A stretch of 64,000 nt of DNA from assembly GCF_015351595.1 (NCBI RefSeq), contig NZ_JADKPT010000002.1, positions 434,001-498,000 on the forward strand. Direction: 5' to 3'. The stretch comes from Flavobacterium sp. LC2016-12. GTDB taxonomy: Bacteria > Bacteroidota > Bacteroidia > Flavobacteriales > Flavobacteriaceae. The first letter of the stretch is position 1. Each line of letters opens with the position of its first letter. Shown one piece after another: positions 1 through 8,894 of the stretch. The notes under the pieces were generated by a model. That model ran no database searches, was not told where the DNA came from, and worked only from the letters and a program-made list of their open reading frames with translations. A program made the position numbers and the translations under genes.

Positions 1-2
1 AC

Positions 3-707
3 GTGGTAATGGCCATTCCGATATTGATTATGCTGCCGTTTTTGCTTGTTTCTATTATAACCGAAAGTGGATACCCCTATTTCTTTAAAATGGCCCGCAT
101 TTGGGCTAAATTCATCCTTTTTGGGATGGGTTTTTATTATTTGGTGGAGCGCCAACAGAAACTGGAAAGAGGAAAGAGTTATATGATAGTTGCTAATCAT
201 ACCTCAATGACGGATATTATGCTGACTTTGGCAGTGGTTAGAAATCCGTTTGTCTTTGTGGGAAAGAAGGAACTCGTTAAGATTCCGTTGTTTGGATTTT
301 TCTATAAAAGAACCTGTATTTTGGTTGATAGAAATTCTTCAAGAAGTAAAAATGAAGTTTTCAAAAGGGCACAAAGCAGACTTAATCAAGGACTTAGTAT
401 TTGCATATTTCCTGAGGGAGGAGTTCCTGATGATGAAAGTATATTATTGGATGAATTTAAGGACGGCGCTTTTCGATTAGCGATTGAGCATCAAATTCCG
501 ATTGTTCCGATTGTTTATCCGGACAACAAGGAAAGATTCTCCTATACTTTTTTGAGCGGCAGCCCCGGAAAAATGAGAGTAAAGATACTCCCTTTTATAG
601 AAACTAAAGGGTTAACCGGAGAAAGCAGAAAAGAACTTCGTGATAAAGTCAGGCAAGTGATCTACAAAGGCTTGCTTGAGTTTCAAAAAGTAAAAAATAA
701 AAAATAA
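3..707 (+). CDS. plsC: 1-acylglycerol-3-phosphate acyltransferase (PlsC family), 5' end cut by window
   Basis: This enzyme acylates lysophosphatidic acid to phosphatidic acid at the inner membrane. The visible 234 residues begin with a hydrophobic segment and contain the family's HX4D motif (NHTSMTD, about residue 65), a KKEL block that helps bind glycerol phosphate, and FPEGG (about residue 137). The frame is open to the window edge, and family members usually have 10-20 more N-terminal residues including the rest of the membrane anchor. The apparent GTG at base 3 is therefore probably internal. A strong terminator follows the stop codon. The second PlsC homologue at 42.35 kb belongs to a different branch, so the strain has at least two. 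Family assignment is secure; the acyl donor cannot be told. Confidence 0.88.
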   Translation: MVMAIPILIMLPFLLVSIITESGYPYFFKMARIWAKFILFGMGFYYLVERQQKLERGKSYMIVANHTSMTDIMLTLAVVRNPFVFVGKKELVKIPLFGFFYKRTCILVDRNSSRSKNEVFKRAQSRLNQGLSICIFPEGGVPDDESILLDEFKDGAFRLAIEHQIPIVPIVYPDNKERFSYTFLSGSPGKMRVKILPFIETKGLTGESRKELRDKVRQVIYKGLLEFQKVKNKK

Positions 708-710
708 TTT

Positions 711-745
711 AAAAGCCGACTAATTGCAATAATTAGTCGGCTTTT
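711..745 (+). terminator. Rho-independent terminator after plsC
   Basis: A perfect 15-bp stem (711-725 with 731-745) has a 5-nt loop and is flanked by A and T runs. It starts 3 bases after the plsC stop codon. The T run on the plus strand and A run before it make it potentially bidirectional. Confidence 0.9.
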
Positions 746-971
746 CTTTTGAATTAAAACCCCCCATTTTATATTCAAAAAGTTATCTATGGATAATTTT
801 TTCTGAAATAAAGCGTAACACTTTTTTAAATCTTAGTTTGGTTTTTTTACGGTTTTTATTCAACAACACTTCTAATTTTTCCTTCATAGTAAAAGACTTT
901 AAGAGTTGATAATAAAGAGTTTGGTTAGAACTCAAGTTAACGTCATAATACTATAGAGAGCGAAAAATGAG

Positions 972-1162
972 AAAGGTTGCGTCGAAATTGAATATTTTTT
1001 TTAAAAAAGAATAAAAACCCGTCAGCACCAAACAAGCCAACGGATTTTTATTTAAAACAAATCAACCAAATTTATTCTAAAAACCTTCAAATTGGGTACT
1101 TATAACGATACCCAATTCTTATGTCTCTCTATAAGATGTAATTGTTTTAAAAAGGTTGCGTC
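972..1162. repeat. Direct repeat AAAGGTTGCGTC, two copies in the plsC-recA gap
   Basis: The 12-mer AAAGGTTGCGTC occurs at 972-983 and again at 1151-1162, 179 bp apart. Each copy is followed 28-36 bp later by an A-rich stretch and a hairpin beginning ACCCG. The rest of the 746-1256 gap is AT-rich, and no gene is visible in it. Confidence 0.6.
1019..1043. terminator. Imperfect hairpin, possible terminator
   Basis: CCGTCAGC at 1019-1026 can pair with GCCAACGG at 1036-1043 with a two-base internal mismatch. An A-rich run precedes it and a T-rich run follows. It resembles a weak bidirectional terminator between the convergent plsC and recA genes. Confidence 0.4.
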
Positions 1163-1189
1163 AGTTTTACTATTATTTTTGAAATAAAA

Positions 1190-1219
1190 AACCCGACAAG
1201 TTTTAAATCTTGTCGGGTT
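1190..1219 (-). terminator. recA terminator
   Basis: An 11-bp stem (AACCCGACAAG at 1190-1200 with its complement at 1209-1219) closes an 8-nt loop. Read on the minus strand it is followed by a run of T. It lies 37 bp past the recA stop codon. Confidence 0.85.
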
Positions 1220-1256
1220 GTATGTAAAGCCTTGTTTTAAGGATATTTATAAAGAT

Positions 1257-2264
1257 TTAAGCGTTTGCTAATTCTTTAATATGTGCTTTAATTTTAGCCT
1301 CTAATTCATCTGCTAATTCTGGATTGTCTTTGATTAAAGCTTTTACAGCATCACGACCCTGACCTAATTTAGTGTCGCCATAACTGAACCAAGATCCTGC
1401 TTTTTTAACGATATCAAACTCAACAGCCAAGTCAAGAATTTCTCCGGTTTTAGAAACACCTTCTCCGTACATAATGTCGAATTCAGCAGTTTTAAACGGT
1501 GGAGCAACTTTGTTTTTTACAACCTTTACTTTAGTTCTGTTTCCAATTACGTTTTCTCCATCTTTAATTTGAGATGAACGACGAATATCTAATCGTACTG
1601 AAGCGTAGAATTTTAAGGCGTTACCACCCGTCGTAGTTTCAGGATTTCCAAACATAACACCAATTTTCTCTCTCAACTGATTGATGAAGAAAACAGTACA
1701 GTTTGTTTTGCTGATTGTTCCTGTTAATTTTCTCAAAGCCTGAGACATCAAACGTGCATGAAGACCCATTTTAGAATCTCCCATTTCACCTTCGATTTCA
1801 CTTTTTGGTGTCAAGGCAGCAACCGAGTCAATAACCACAATATCAATTGCTCCTGAACGAATTAAGTTTTCAGCAATTTCCAATGCCTGCTCCCCATTGT
1901 CTGGTTGAGAAATGATTAAGTTTTCGATATCAACGCCTAATTTTTCAGCGTAATTTCTATCAAAAGCATGTTCTGCATCTATAAACGCAGCAATTCCACC
2001 CGCTTTTTGAGCTTCGGCAATTGCGTGTAAAGTTAAAGTTGTTTTACCAGAAGATTCTGGTCCGTATATTTCTATAATTCTTCCTTTTGGATAACCGTTT
2101 ACTCCAAGAGCTAAATCGACACCAAGAGAACCTGAAGAAATAGTTTCAACTTCTACAATGGCTTTATCGCCCATTTTCATTACGGTACCTTTTCCGTAGG
2201 TTTTATCTAGTTTGTCAAGCGTAAGTTGTAACGCTTTTAATTTGGCATCTTTCTCTGAACTCAT
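1257..2264 (-). CDS. recA: Recombinase RecA
   Basis: RecA is the ATP-dependent strand-exchange protein of homologous recombination and repair. The Walker A motif GPESSGKTT, the Walker B segment [10 protein letters not shown], the loop 2 region around [19 protein letters not shown] and the full core domain are present. I place the start at [10 protein letters not shown], giving 335 residues, because flavobacterial RecA proteins typically begin there. An in-frame ATG 24 bp upstream (base 2288) would add a charged octapeptide. The gene appears monocistronic, with its own terminator downstream and a 164-bp gap upstream. I see no recognisable LexA box. Identification is certain; only the start is open. 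Confidence 0.97.
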   Translation of the reverse strand: MSSEKDAKLKALQLTLDKLDKTYGKGTVMKMGDKAIVEVETISSGSLGVDLALGVNGYPKGRIIEIYGPESSGKTTLTLHAIAEAQKAGGIAAFIDAEHAFDRNYAEKLGVDIENLIISQPDNGEQALEIAENLIRSGAIDIVVIDSVAALTPKSEIEGEMGDSKMGLHARLMSQALRKLTGTISKTNCTVFFINQLREKIGVMFGNPETTTGGNALKFYASVRLDIRRSSQIKDGENVIGNRTKVKVVKNKVAPPFKTAEFDIMYGEGVSKTGEILDLAVEFDIVKKAGSWFSYGDTKLGQGRDAVKALIKDNPELADELEAKIKAHIKELANA

Positions 2265-2428
2265 CTCTTTTTTTTCTTTTTCTTTCATCTAAATTTTTAT
2301 AATTCTTTCATTCTCAAAATAAATCAGAAATTAAATAACGTACTGACTTAGATTTGTATCAGGCTTGTAATTTTGTAAAAATACTTCTTTTTTTTGAAGT
2401 TTATTGTTCCAAATTGTATCAAAATTTA

Positions 2429-2938
2429 CTATAAAAATAAAGCCTTTAATTCTGTAGCTTCTTCTGGTTTTATTTTCCCTGCAAGCAGTAAACTCAACTG
2501 TTTACGACGTAAAGCAGCATCAAAACGCTGAATTTCTAAGTCGGTTTGCGGTATAATTGCCGGAACTTCGACAGGTCTTCCGCTATCATCTACTGCAACA
2601 AAAGTATAAATTGCTTCGTTGGCTTTGGTTCTGCTTCCGGATTCACGGTCTTCTACCCAAACATCAATAAAAGCTTCCATAGAACTTTTAAAAGATCTTG
2701 AAACCTTTGCTTCTATTGTGACTACGGCCCCAAGCGGAATTGCTCTGTTAAAAGCTACGTGATTTACAGAAGCTGTTACTACAATTCGGCGAGAATGTCT
2801 GCGGGCAGCAATACTGGCGGCGCGATCCATACGGGCTAATAATTCACCACCAAAAAGGTTATTTAAAGGATTTGTTTCGCTCGGTAAAACTAAATCAGTT
2901 AATATAGTCAGCGATTCTGAAGGATGTTTTGGATTCAT
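2429..2938 (-). CDS. Acyl-CoA thioesterase, hotdog fold (YciA/BACH type)
   Basis: The 169-residue protein has one hotdog domain. The N-terminal LPSETNPLNNLFGGELLARMD segment is the family signature: polar active-site residue region, then FGG at the start of the central helix and MD near its end. It would hydrolyse acyl-CoA to free fatty acid and CoA in the cytoplasm. The C-terminal tail ends in RRKQLSLLLAGKIKPEEA, common in Bacteroidota members. It is the last gene of a probable holB-DoxX-thioesterase transcript, 56 bp after the DoxX gene. Chain-length preference cannot be inferred. Confidence 0.85.
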   Translation of the reverse strand: MNPKHPSESLTILTDLVLPSETNPLNNLFGGELLARMDRAASIAARRHSRRIVVTASVNHVAFNRAIPLGAVVTIEAKVSRSFKSSMEAFIDVWVEDRESGSRTKANEAIYTFVAVDDSGRPVEVPAIIPQTDLEIQRFDAALRRKQLSLLLAGKIKPEEATELKALFL

Positions 2939-2994
2939 TTTTTTAATTTATTTTAATCCTTTACGGATTTTAGAATTACAAAATTGCGGTTGAT

Positions 2995-3378
2995 TTAATT
3001 CAACCAATAAACAGCCATAACGGCCGGAATAAAATAAATTACAATGGTTCTTGCGCCATCGTAATCTTTGGCCAAACGTTGACCAAAAAGCATCATTAAC
3101 AAAGAAATACATGAAAAAATAGCGCCGTAAAAACCAAATTCGCGACCACTATTTGTTAATAATTGTATCGCACCAACAACACATAAAATTCCAGAAATTA
3201 ATTCTAAAACTAAAAGATGCGCAAGGGCAAGCGGTACTTGGTTTTTTAATGGTGTTTTGGCAAAATGTCCTTTGAGCCATTCAACATTATCTTTCCAGTA
3301 AAAAATTTTTTCATAGCCTGATTGTAAAAAGGTTAAGGCTAAAAAAGCTAACAGTAAAATGGAGGCAACATTATTCAT
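2995..3378 (-). CDS. DoxX-like four-helix membrane protein
   Basis: This 127-residue inner-membrane protein has four predicted hydrophobic segments: near residues 3-20, 48-70, 80-97 and 108-125. It starts with the small-residue helix followed by a SGYEKIFYW-type turn typical of DoxX/SURF4-like proteins. Members are linked to respiratory or redox functions, but no specific activity can be assigned here. It starts 7 bp after the holB stop codon, so it is translated from the same message. Confidence 0.65.
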   Translation of the reverse strand: MNNVASILLLAFLALTFLQSGYEKIFYWKDNVEWLKGHFAKTPLKNQVPLALAHLLVLELISGILCVVGAIQLLTNSGREFGFYGAIFSCISLLMMLFGQRLAKDYDGARTIVIYFIPAVMAVYWLN

Positions 3379-3385
3379 TTGGAAA

Positions 3386-4534
3386 CTATTTTTTATGAAT
3401 TAAACGAGTCAGTTTTATAGATAAATCAGTTAAAATTATTTTTGCATTTCCGTTTCTTTCAATGTGATACATCGCATCTGAAAGTTCTTTAAAAATGTCG
3501 TGAATGTTATTTCCGTTTACAAAAGGAGCAAAATTTTCAAGTTTGAATTTGTCAACCCTTGGTTCAATGTAAACTAAAGTAGGAGCTTCATAATTTAGCA
3601 AAAGTGCCTGCCTGAACATTTCAATACAAAACTGAATGAATTTTTTCTGGCTTTCACGACCTAAACCTGCAATTTCTTCACTCCAGGTAATTAAGTCCTG
3701 AATAGCGGCTGCATTTCCTTTTGCCCTAAATGCGGCACGAACCCAATTGACAAACCATTGCTCAAAGGGATATTCTGCATCATCTTCTTTTAATAAAGAA
3801 AGAGCTTTGTTAAAATTTCCCTGAGCCTGATGCGCAATTTTTTTGGCTTGGTTTGAATCGATATTTTCCTGAGAAACGAGCGCTTCAGTAATTACCTTTT
3901 CTGGTACACCATTAAAGTGAATTACCTGACAACGAGATCGAATGGTTTGTATAATATCTTCTTCATTTTCAGAAATGAGAATAAAAATTGTTTTATCTGA
4001 TGGTTCTTCTAAAAGTTTCAATAATTTATTTGAAGCGGCGATATTCATTTTATCGGCCATCCAGATAATCATAATTTTATAGCCGCCTTCGTATGATTTT
4101 AACGAAAGTGATTTTAAAACTTCCTGAGCATCTTCTACCCTAATTTCTCCTTGTTTGTTTTGAACGCCTAACATTTTATACCAGTCAAATAAACCTCCGT
4201 AAGGCATTTCCTGAATAAAAGTTCGCCAGTCCTGAATGAAATCCAGACTCTTTGGCTTTGTTTTTACATCCTCAGTCGTAACGGTCGGATAGATAAAATG
4301 CAAATCGGGATGTGAAATGTTTTGAAACTTCAGATTGCAGGAATCGTTGCCGTTTTCGTTTTCATTACCGGTGTTGTTGCATAAAATATACTGCGCGTAA
4401 GCAATGGCGGTAGATAACGTACCGCTTCCTTCTGGTCCGATGAATAATTGTGCATGCGGAATTCGTCCTGAAGCAGCACTTTTTATCAAGTGACTTTTGA
4501 TGTAATCCTGACCTAAAATTTGTGAAAATTGCAT
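3386..4534 (-). CDS. holB: DNA polymerase III delta' subunit
   Basis: The clamp-loader subunit delta' helps open and load the sliding clamp during replication. The N-terminal AAA+ domain starts MQFSQILGQDYIKSHL. Its P-loop reads GPEGSGTLS, so the usual Lys-Thr/Ser is missing, as expected for the non-hydrolysing delta' subunit. Sensor segments IWMADKMN and KLLKLLEEP follow, and then SRCQ (Ser-Arg-Cys), the trans-acting arginine finger. The four-Cys zinc module of many delta' proteins is reduced to scattered cysteines. At 382 residues the length is typical for Bacteroidota. A promoter lies immediately upstream. Confidence 0.9.
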   Translation of the reverse strand: MQFSQILGQDYIKSHLIKSAASGRIPHAQLFIGPEGSGTLSTAIAYAQYILCNNTGNENENGNDSCNLKFQNISHPDLHFIYPTVTTEDVKTKPKSLDFIQDWRTFIQEMPYGGLFDWYKMLGVQNKQGEIRVEDAQEVLKSLSLKSYEGGYKIMIIWMADKMNIAASNKLLKLLEEPSDKTIFILISENEEDIIQTIRSRCQVIHFNGVPEKVITEALVSQENIDSNQAKKIAHQAQGNFNKALSLLKEDDAEYPFEQWFVNWVRAAFRAKGNAAAIQDLITWSEEIAGLGRESQKKFIQFCIEMFRQALLLNYEAPTLVYIEPRVDKFKLENFAPFVNGNNIHDIFKELSDAMYHIERNGNAKIILTDLSIKLTRLIHKK

Positions 4535-4538
4535 GAAG

Positions 4539-4567
4539 CAAAGATATAAGAAAATGATATAGTCAAA
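4539..4567 (-). promoter_or_regulatory. Candidate holB promoter
   Basis: On the minus strand TTTG (4564-4567), a 17-nt spacer, and TATCTTTG (4539-4546) match the Bacteroidota -33/-7 pattern. The -7 element ends only 4 bp before the holB ATG, which would give an almost leaderless mRNA. From 4568 to 4907 I see only AT-rich DNA and no gene. Confidence 0.5.
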
Positions 4568-4907
4568 AATTTTCGTGAAATAAGTTTATCAGGCTACTTT
4601 TATTTCTGTTTTTTAAGTAGGTTTTTAACTTAATTTTTTTTGTTTTTGATGCCAGCTTTTGTTAATACAGGGATTAATTAAGAGAGATATTAAGAATATT
4701 TTGTTAATAGTTTTTTTGAAAAAGTGATAATTATGGATTTTTTTTGGTTATTATTTTGTAAAATCCAACAAATATTATGTGTAATATCTTACAGTTTGGG
4801 TTTTAACTATTTTAACAAAAAGCTCGTTAAAACGCACATTTTCTCGACATAAGACTAGATTTTAAGTTTTTTTTAAGGTTTTTTTTTGAAAAAAGAAATC
4901 AATAAAG

Positions 4908-4937
4908 TTGCAATTTAAGTTAATTTATATATTTTTG
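4908..4937 (+). promoter_or_regulatory. Promoter of the spr gliding operon
   Basis: TTG (4908-4910), exactly 19 nt, then TATTTTTG (4930-4937) fit the Bacteroidota housekeeping promoter (TTG-N19-TAnnTTTG). The first gene starts 32 bp downstream, leaving a short A/T-rich leader without a Shine-Dalgarno sequence. It is the best promoter match upstream of the operon, and none as good was found at the internal junctions. Confidence 0.72.
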
Positions 4938-4969
4938 TTTTCATCAATAACAACTATAAATAAGAATCT

Positions 4970-5422
4970 ATGAAAGGGAAAATTATTTTATTTAGTGCAC
5001 TTTTTTTATTGACAACCGGAGGTATTTCTGCGCAGGCAAAAAATGCTCCGAGAAGTATAATTAGTACAACAGCTATTATCCGTAAATACCATGATCAAAA
5101 AGAATTGAGTGGTATGCAAAAAGGTGAGCTTTTGGAATTATACATTGAGCGTATAAAAGTTTTAGTGAAAACTCTCCCTTACATTGCTTTGGTGACTAAA
5201 CCAGGCGTTACAATGGCTGACTTAGGTATTCCGGACGATTCTGAACACAAGAAAGTGTTAGACGGACAAGCAGTTGGTACAACAGCATTCTTAGATACAA
5301 CAGTAGAATTTCAGAGAAAAATGATGCCTTATTCAGACAAAGGAAATTTGATCGCTGCTATTTTATTTTACGAAAGCACATTGAAATCATTACATGAGTT
5401 CAACGATTTGAACGAAATGTAA
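4970..5422 (+). CDS. Small secreted protein, first gene of the spr operon
   Basis: The 150-residue product starts with a clear Sec signal peptide (hydrophobic residues 5-18, cleavage near GISAQA). The mature part looks alpha-helical and soluble, with no cysteine and no type IX C-terminal domain, so it is probably periplasmic. I do not recognise a family. Its position as the first gene behind the operon promoter matches the seven-gene sprB operon described in F. johnsoniae, in which the genes upstream of sprC are of unknown function. The 191-bp gap to the next gene contains a foldable segment. A role in assembling or anchoring Spr proteins is inference from context only. Confidence 0.75.
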   Translation: MKGKIILFSALFLLTTGGISAQAKNAPRSIISTTAIIRKYHDQKELSGMQKGELLELYIERIKVLVKTLPYIALVTKPGVTMADLGIPDDSEHKKVLDGQAVGTTAFLDTTVEFQRKMMPYSDKGNLIAAILFYESTLKSLHEFNDLNEM

Positions 5423-5511
5423 TAAAAAATATTTTTTAAAACCTTTTTCAAAGTCTTTACGTAGATGAGCTAGATTTCATAAACGTTATTTTGAAAGAGA
5501 TATAAAAAAAC

Positions 5512-5561
5512 AACTCGTTCTCGATGTGTTCTGAATAATATCAGAAAACCCGGGATGAGTT
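5512..5561 (+). other. Nested hairpin between the first two spr-operon genes
   Basis: An outer AACTC/GAGTT stem (5512-5516 with 5557-5561) encloses an inner TTCTGA/TCAGAA stem (5529-5534 with 5541-5546). Five T residues overlap and follow the right outer arm. It could be an intra-operon attenuator or an mRNA-stability element. The outer stem is short, so the call is weak. Confidence 0.35.
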
Positions 5562-5613
5562 TTTATCATTTACGCATACCCAAATTTATTATTAACCGTA
5601 ATACCCCCTTATC

Positions 5614-6906
5614 ATGAAAAAAATTACTCAAATGATCTGCGTGCTTTTGACAGTTACTGCAATGAGTGCACAGCAAGAGAAAGGAATTATGGGCTACACT
5701 AATTGGTTGAACAACTGGACCGAATTTAAGCCTAACAAAGTAGAGTATGGAGAAGCAAACCAAATTTTAGCAGGAAACATTTCTGTTAATACTAAATTGC
5801 TGAAGAGGAATATTTATGTTTTGCAAGGAAACGTTTATGTTACAAACAATGCTGTTTTAACGATCGAGCCTGGAACTTTAATTATTGGTGATTTCGAGAC
5901 AAAAGGAACATTGGTAGTTACAAAAGGTGCTCAAATTATTGCAGACGGTTTAGAAACTGACCCAATCGTATTTACATCAAACCGTAGCCAGAAGAAAGCT
6001 GGAGACTGGGGTGGAGTTGTGATTCTTGGTGATGCTCCAATCAATAAATTTGGAAATGTAGGTTCTTATAACTTAGATCTTGATCCAACGCTTACTACTT
6101 ATGGTGGTGACAATGCTGCTGGAAACTCAGGGATTTTAAGATATGTAAGAGTTGAATTTGCAGGAAAAAAAGTAAAAGGAGCTGATACTTTCAATGGTTT
6201 AACGCTTGCTGGTGTTGGAAGCAAAACTATTGTTGAAAATGTAATGGTTAGCTACTCTGGTGGTGACTCATTTGCTTTCTTTGGTGGTGATTTGAACGCT
6301 ACTAAATTAGTTTCTTATAAATCAATTAACGACGATTACAAATTTACTCAAGGTGTACAATGTCGTTTATATAACTCTTTAGCAGTAAGATCTTCTTATT
6401 TATCAAGTAATAAAGACGGATCTCGTTGCATGGAAGTAAAATCATTCGAAAAGAAAAATGAAACTGATTTTACTAAAAAACAAACTTTAGTTGTAGCCAC
6501 AAATATTACAATGCTTAACGACAGTGAGAACATCAAAGCTGATATTCAGGCTGGTTTGGTAAAAGAGGCAATTTATGTTGCTGAAACTGCTTCACTAGAA
6601 ATGAAAAGAAGCGTAATCTCTGGATTTAATCCTGCAGTTTTATTAGACAGTAAAACAGAGATTAACGATGCTAATCTTAAGAAAATCAAAATTGAAGAAA
6701 TGTACTTTAACCTATGTAATGGAAACATCTTTACAGAATACAATTCTAACAATGAAGATTTAGAAAGCTGGTACGGAAACCCTGTGTTTTTCAATGTTAT
6801 GTCGCAAAGTGATAACAAAGAAACATTCATTGATATCTACAATGCTAAAAAGCCGGATTTCAGATTACAATTAGGAAAAATCACAGCGTCGAGCGGCAAC
6901 AAATAA
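5614..6906 (+). CDS. Secreted right-handed beta-helix protein of the spr operon
   Basis: The 430-residue protein has a signal peptide ending TAMSAQ. From about residue 60 it shows the stacked short-strand pattern of a right-handed beta-helix: NVYVTNNAVLTIEPGTLIIG, then LVVTKGAQIIADG, then PIVFTSNR and the GDWGGVVILGDAP segment. This resembles many Bacteroidota exported beta-helix proteins. No catalytic polysaccharide-lyase motif is evident and no type IX C-terminal domain is visible, so the protein may stay in the periplasm or at the outer membrane. It lies between the first gene and the 140-residue unknown, in the block upstream of sprC. Function is unassigned; structural or ligand-binding support for surface adhesins is a guess. 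Confidence 0.75.
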   Translation: MKKITQMICVLLTVTAMSAQQEKGIMGYTNWLNNWTEFKPNKVEYGEANQILAGNISVNTKLLKRNIYVLQGNVYVTNNAVLTIEPGTLIIGDFETKGTLVVTKGAQIIADGLETDPIVFTSNRSQKKAGDWGGVVILGDAPINKFGNVGSYNLDLDPTLTTYGGDNAAGNSGILRYVRVEFAGKKVKGADTFNGLTLAGVGSKTIVENVMVSYSGGDSFAFFGGDLNATKLVSYKSINDDYKFTQGVQCRLYNSLAVRSSYLSSNKDGSRCMEVKSFEKKNETDFTKKQTLVVATNITMLNDSENIKADIQAGLVKEAIYVAETASLEMKRSVISGFNPAVLLDSKTEINDANLKKIKIEEMYFNLCNGNIFTEYNSNNEDLESWYGNPVFFNVMSQSDNKETFIDIYNAKKPDFRLQLGKITASSGNK

Positions 6907-7007
6907 TTGATTTCGATTTTTATTTTACAGCGTAAATTTTATTAATAAAGTCCCCAGACACAATTTATGTATCGTCTTATACCGGACTAAATAAAGATCA
7001 AAACATA

Positions 7008-7430
7008 ATGGCCCCAACTATAAAAAAGTATTTTATTTATACAATATTTTTGGTATCTCCTATTGCTTTAAGTTTACATGCACAAAGTACAGAAGCCGGT
7101 AAAACAGCTTCTTTTACTACAAACTGCAATAAAACTGCGTCAATAGTTTTAAACCAAAATAGTGATATAGCTGATAAACGTATCAGCAAATTAGATGATA
7201 ATTCTAATCAGTTAATAGCAGGGCTATCCATCCCCAAGGATAGCCTTTCTATAGCGACTGAAACGAACAATCAGTCTACTACAAATTGTCAGGAGAATTC
7301 ATCGATTACAGCTTCTTATTCTGTTCTTGCAAAGGATATTATTGAGAACTATAAATATGACTTTTCTGAAACATTTATCGACATTCTGTTTTTTGAAGAT
7401 ATAGACTTAGCAAGAACTCGTACTATATGA
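7008..7430 (+). CDS. Small secreted protein of unknown function, upstream of sprC
   Basis: The product has 140 residues. A signal peptide (hydrophobic residues 9-23, cleavage near SLHAQS) is followed by a Thr/Asn/Ser-rich, low-complexity stretch. A short, more hydrophobic C-terminal segment then ends LFFEDIDLARTRTI. Its stop codon overlaps the sprC start by 4 nt (ATGA), so translation is probably coupled to sprC. I recognise no domain. Two cysteines in the mature protein (near residues 45 and 100) could pair. Small size and low complexity suggest an accessory factor, but nothing in the sequence defines its role. Confidence 0.7.
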   Translation: MAPTIKKYFIYTIFLVSPIALSLHAQSTEAGKTASFTTNCNKTASIVLNQNSDIADKRISKLDDNSNQLIAGLSIPKDSLSIATETNNQSTTNCQENSSITASYSVLAKDIIENYKYDFSETFIDILFFEDIDLARTRTI

Positions 7431-8893
7431 TTCAAAAAACTACTCTGAATTTTTTTAAATGCATTATAATTTTAGCACTTCTTTTTCTTTCAGAAGTAAA
7501 TTTGTATGCGCAATCATCAATATCTCCTCAACAATTGCCTTTTAAGGATATTTGTGCTGGAGATATTGTTGATGACGCTAAATTCAATGAATATCTAGCG
7601 ACTTTTTCGTATTTAAATTTTGCGTCAGATGTTACTTTTTCAGTTCAATTGTCTGATGAATTTGGTAGTTTTAGTTCTCCAACTGCTACTACAACACTTG
7701 AGGTTATTCCTTTATCAAGTACTGAACAAACAATTAAATTTGCAATCCCCAGAACATTAAAAGGCTCCAATACTTATAGTTTAAGAATAGTAAGTAGTAA
7801 CGGAATTAATAGTCCAAGAGCACAAAATTTCTCCGGTTCATACTCTTTTTCAGCCTATTATAAAGACTATGTATCTTCGTTTTTAATTAATAAAAATGGA
7901 GACACTGCTACTTTCTGTTCTGGAGGGAGTTTTACCTTATCAGTTGATAATCTTACTCCTGAAGTAGAGGGGTCATCACCTGCAAATTATCCGAATATTA
8001 AATATAAATGGTATAAAGACGATGTTCTAATCTCAGGACAAAATTTAGCTTCTTTAGTAGTAAATTCGGCGGGTGTTTATTTTGCTGAACTTGATTATGG
8101 TGAATGTTCTAGTGTGAATTATAGTTCAAATAGAGTTACTGTTTCTTCTTCAAGTTCAGGTTCTGCTGTAACTATAAATTCAAGTTTAGGCAATCCTTTT
8201 TGTGCAAGTGGTGATGGGACTGTTTTAACAGCAACTAGCGGTAATAATTACACCTGGAAAAAAGATGGTGCTCCATATGGTGGTAACACTCGTACTGTAA
8301 AAACTAGTGAATCTGGTATTTATACTGTCGAAGTTGATTTTGGTGGGTGTATTGCTACAGGCATAATCGATCTTAAGAGTAATGGTTTTAATGCCAGTAT
8401 TGATGTTGCAGATACGGTTTCACTTAACGAAGGAGAAACAATAAACGTTACTGTTACTACTGACGCAACAAGTCCGTCTTACGAATGGTATTTAAATAAC
8501 AATCTTATTAACGGTGCAACGACAAATACCTATCTGGTAGCCGCAGTAGGTAATTATAAAGCTAAAATTTCTCAGGCATCTGGATGTATTGCTACAAAAG
8601 AGTTTCTTTTTAAAGTTACCGGACCAGCCCCACCAACAGCGGTAATTCCTAACATAGTAAATTTAAGTGGAAGTTATCCATATTGGAACATCCCTGATGC
8701 ATATAAAACAGCAACTACCAAGTTGATAATCATAAGTTCAAACGGAGAAATCATGTTTGATGATGTTGGAAGTAATTACGACCCCCAGGTCAATTCGTTT
8801 ATTAAAGATTTTAAAAATGTAAATCCAGTTTACTACTATGTCATTCAAGCAGACACAGGTGAAAAAAAAGGATCAATAACTGTGATAAAATAA
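7427..8893 (+). CDS. sprC: Gliding motility protein SprC: Ig-like domains plus type B-like sorting domain
   Basis: The 488-residue exported protein has a signal peptide (cleavage near LYAQS). An N-terminal beta-rich region of about 140 residues is followed by three Ig-like modules: roughly residues 160-240, 250-315 and 325-395, each with the W-Y-K/L-N strand pattern and paired cysteines. A C-terminal domain from about residue 408 to 488 ends VYYYVIQADTGEKKGSITVIK. That ending and the strand order resemble the type B domains of cargo secreted by the type IX system. It overlaps the preceding gene by 4 nt and is separated by 1 nt from sprD. The name rests on gene order matching F. johnsoniae sprC-sprD-sprB-sprF, where sprC is needed for normal gliding. 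Confidence 0.82.
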   Translation: MIQKTTLNFFKCIIILALLFLSEVNLYAQSSISPQQLPFKDICAGDIVDDAKFNEYLATFSYLNFASDVTFSVQLSDEFGSFSSPTATTTLEVIPLSSTEQTIKFAIPRTLKGSNTYSLRIVSSNGINSPRAQNFSGSYSFSAYYKDYVSSFLINKNGDTATFCSGGSFTLSVDNLTPEVEGSSPANYPNIKYKWYKDDVLISGQNLASLVVNSAGVYFAELDYGECSSVNYSSNRVTVSSSSSGSAVTINSSLGNPFCASGDGTVLTATSGNNYTWKKDGAPYGGNTRTVKTSESGIYTVEVDFGGCIATGIIDLKSNGFNASIDVADTVSLNEGETINVTVTTDATSPSYEWYLNNNLINGATTNTYLVAAVGNYKAKISQASGCIATKEFLFKVTGPAPPTAVIPNIVNLSGSYPYWNIPDAYKTATTKLIIISSNGEIMFDDVGSNYDPQVNSFIKDFKNVNPVYYYVIQADTGEKKGSITVIK

Positions 8894-8894
8894 T

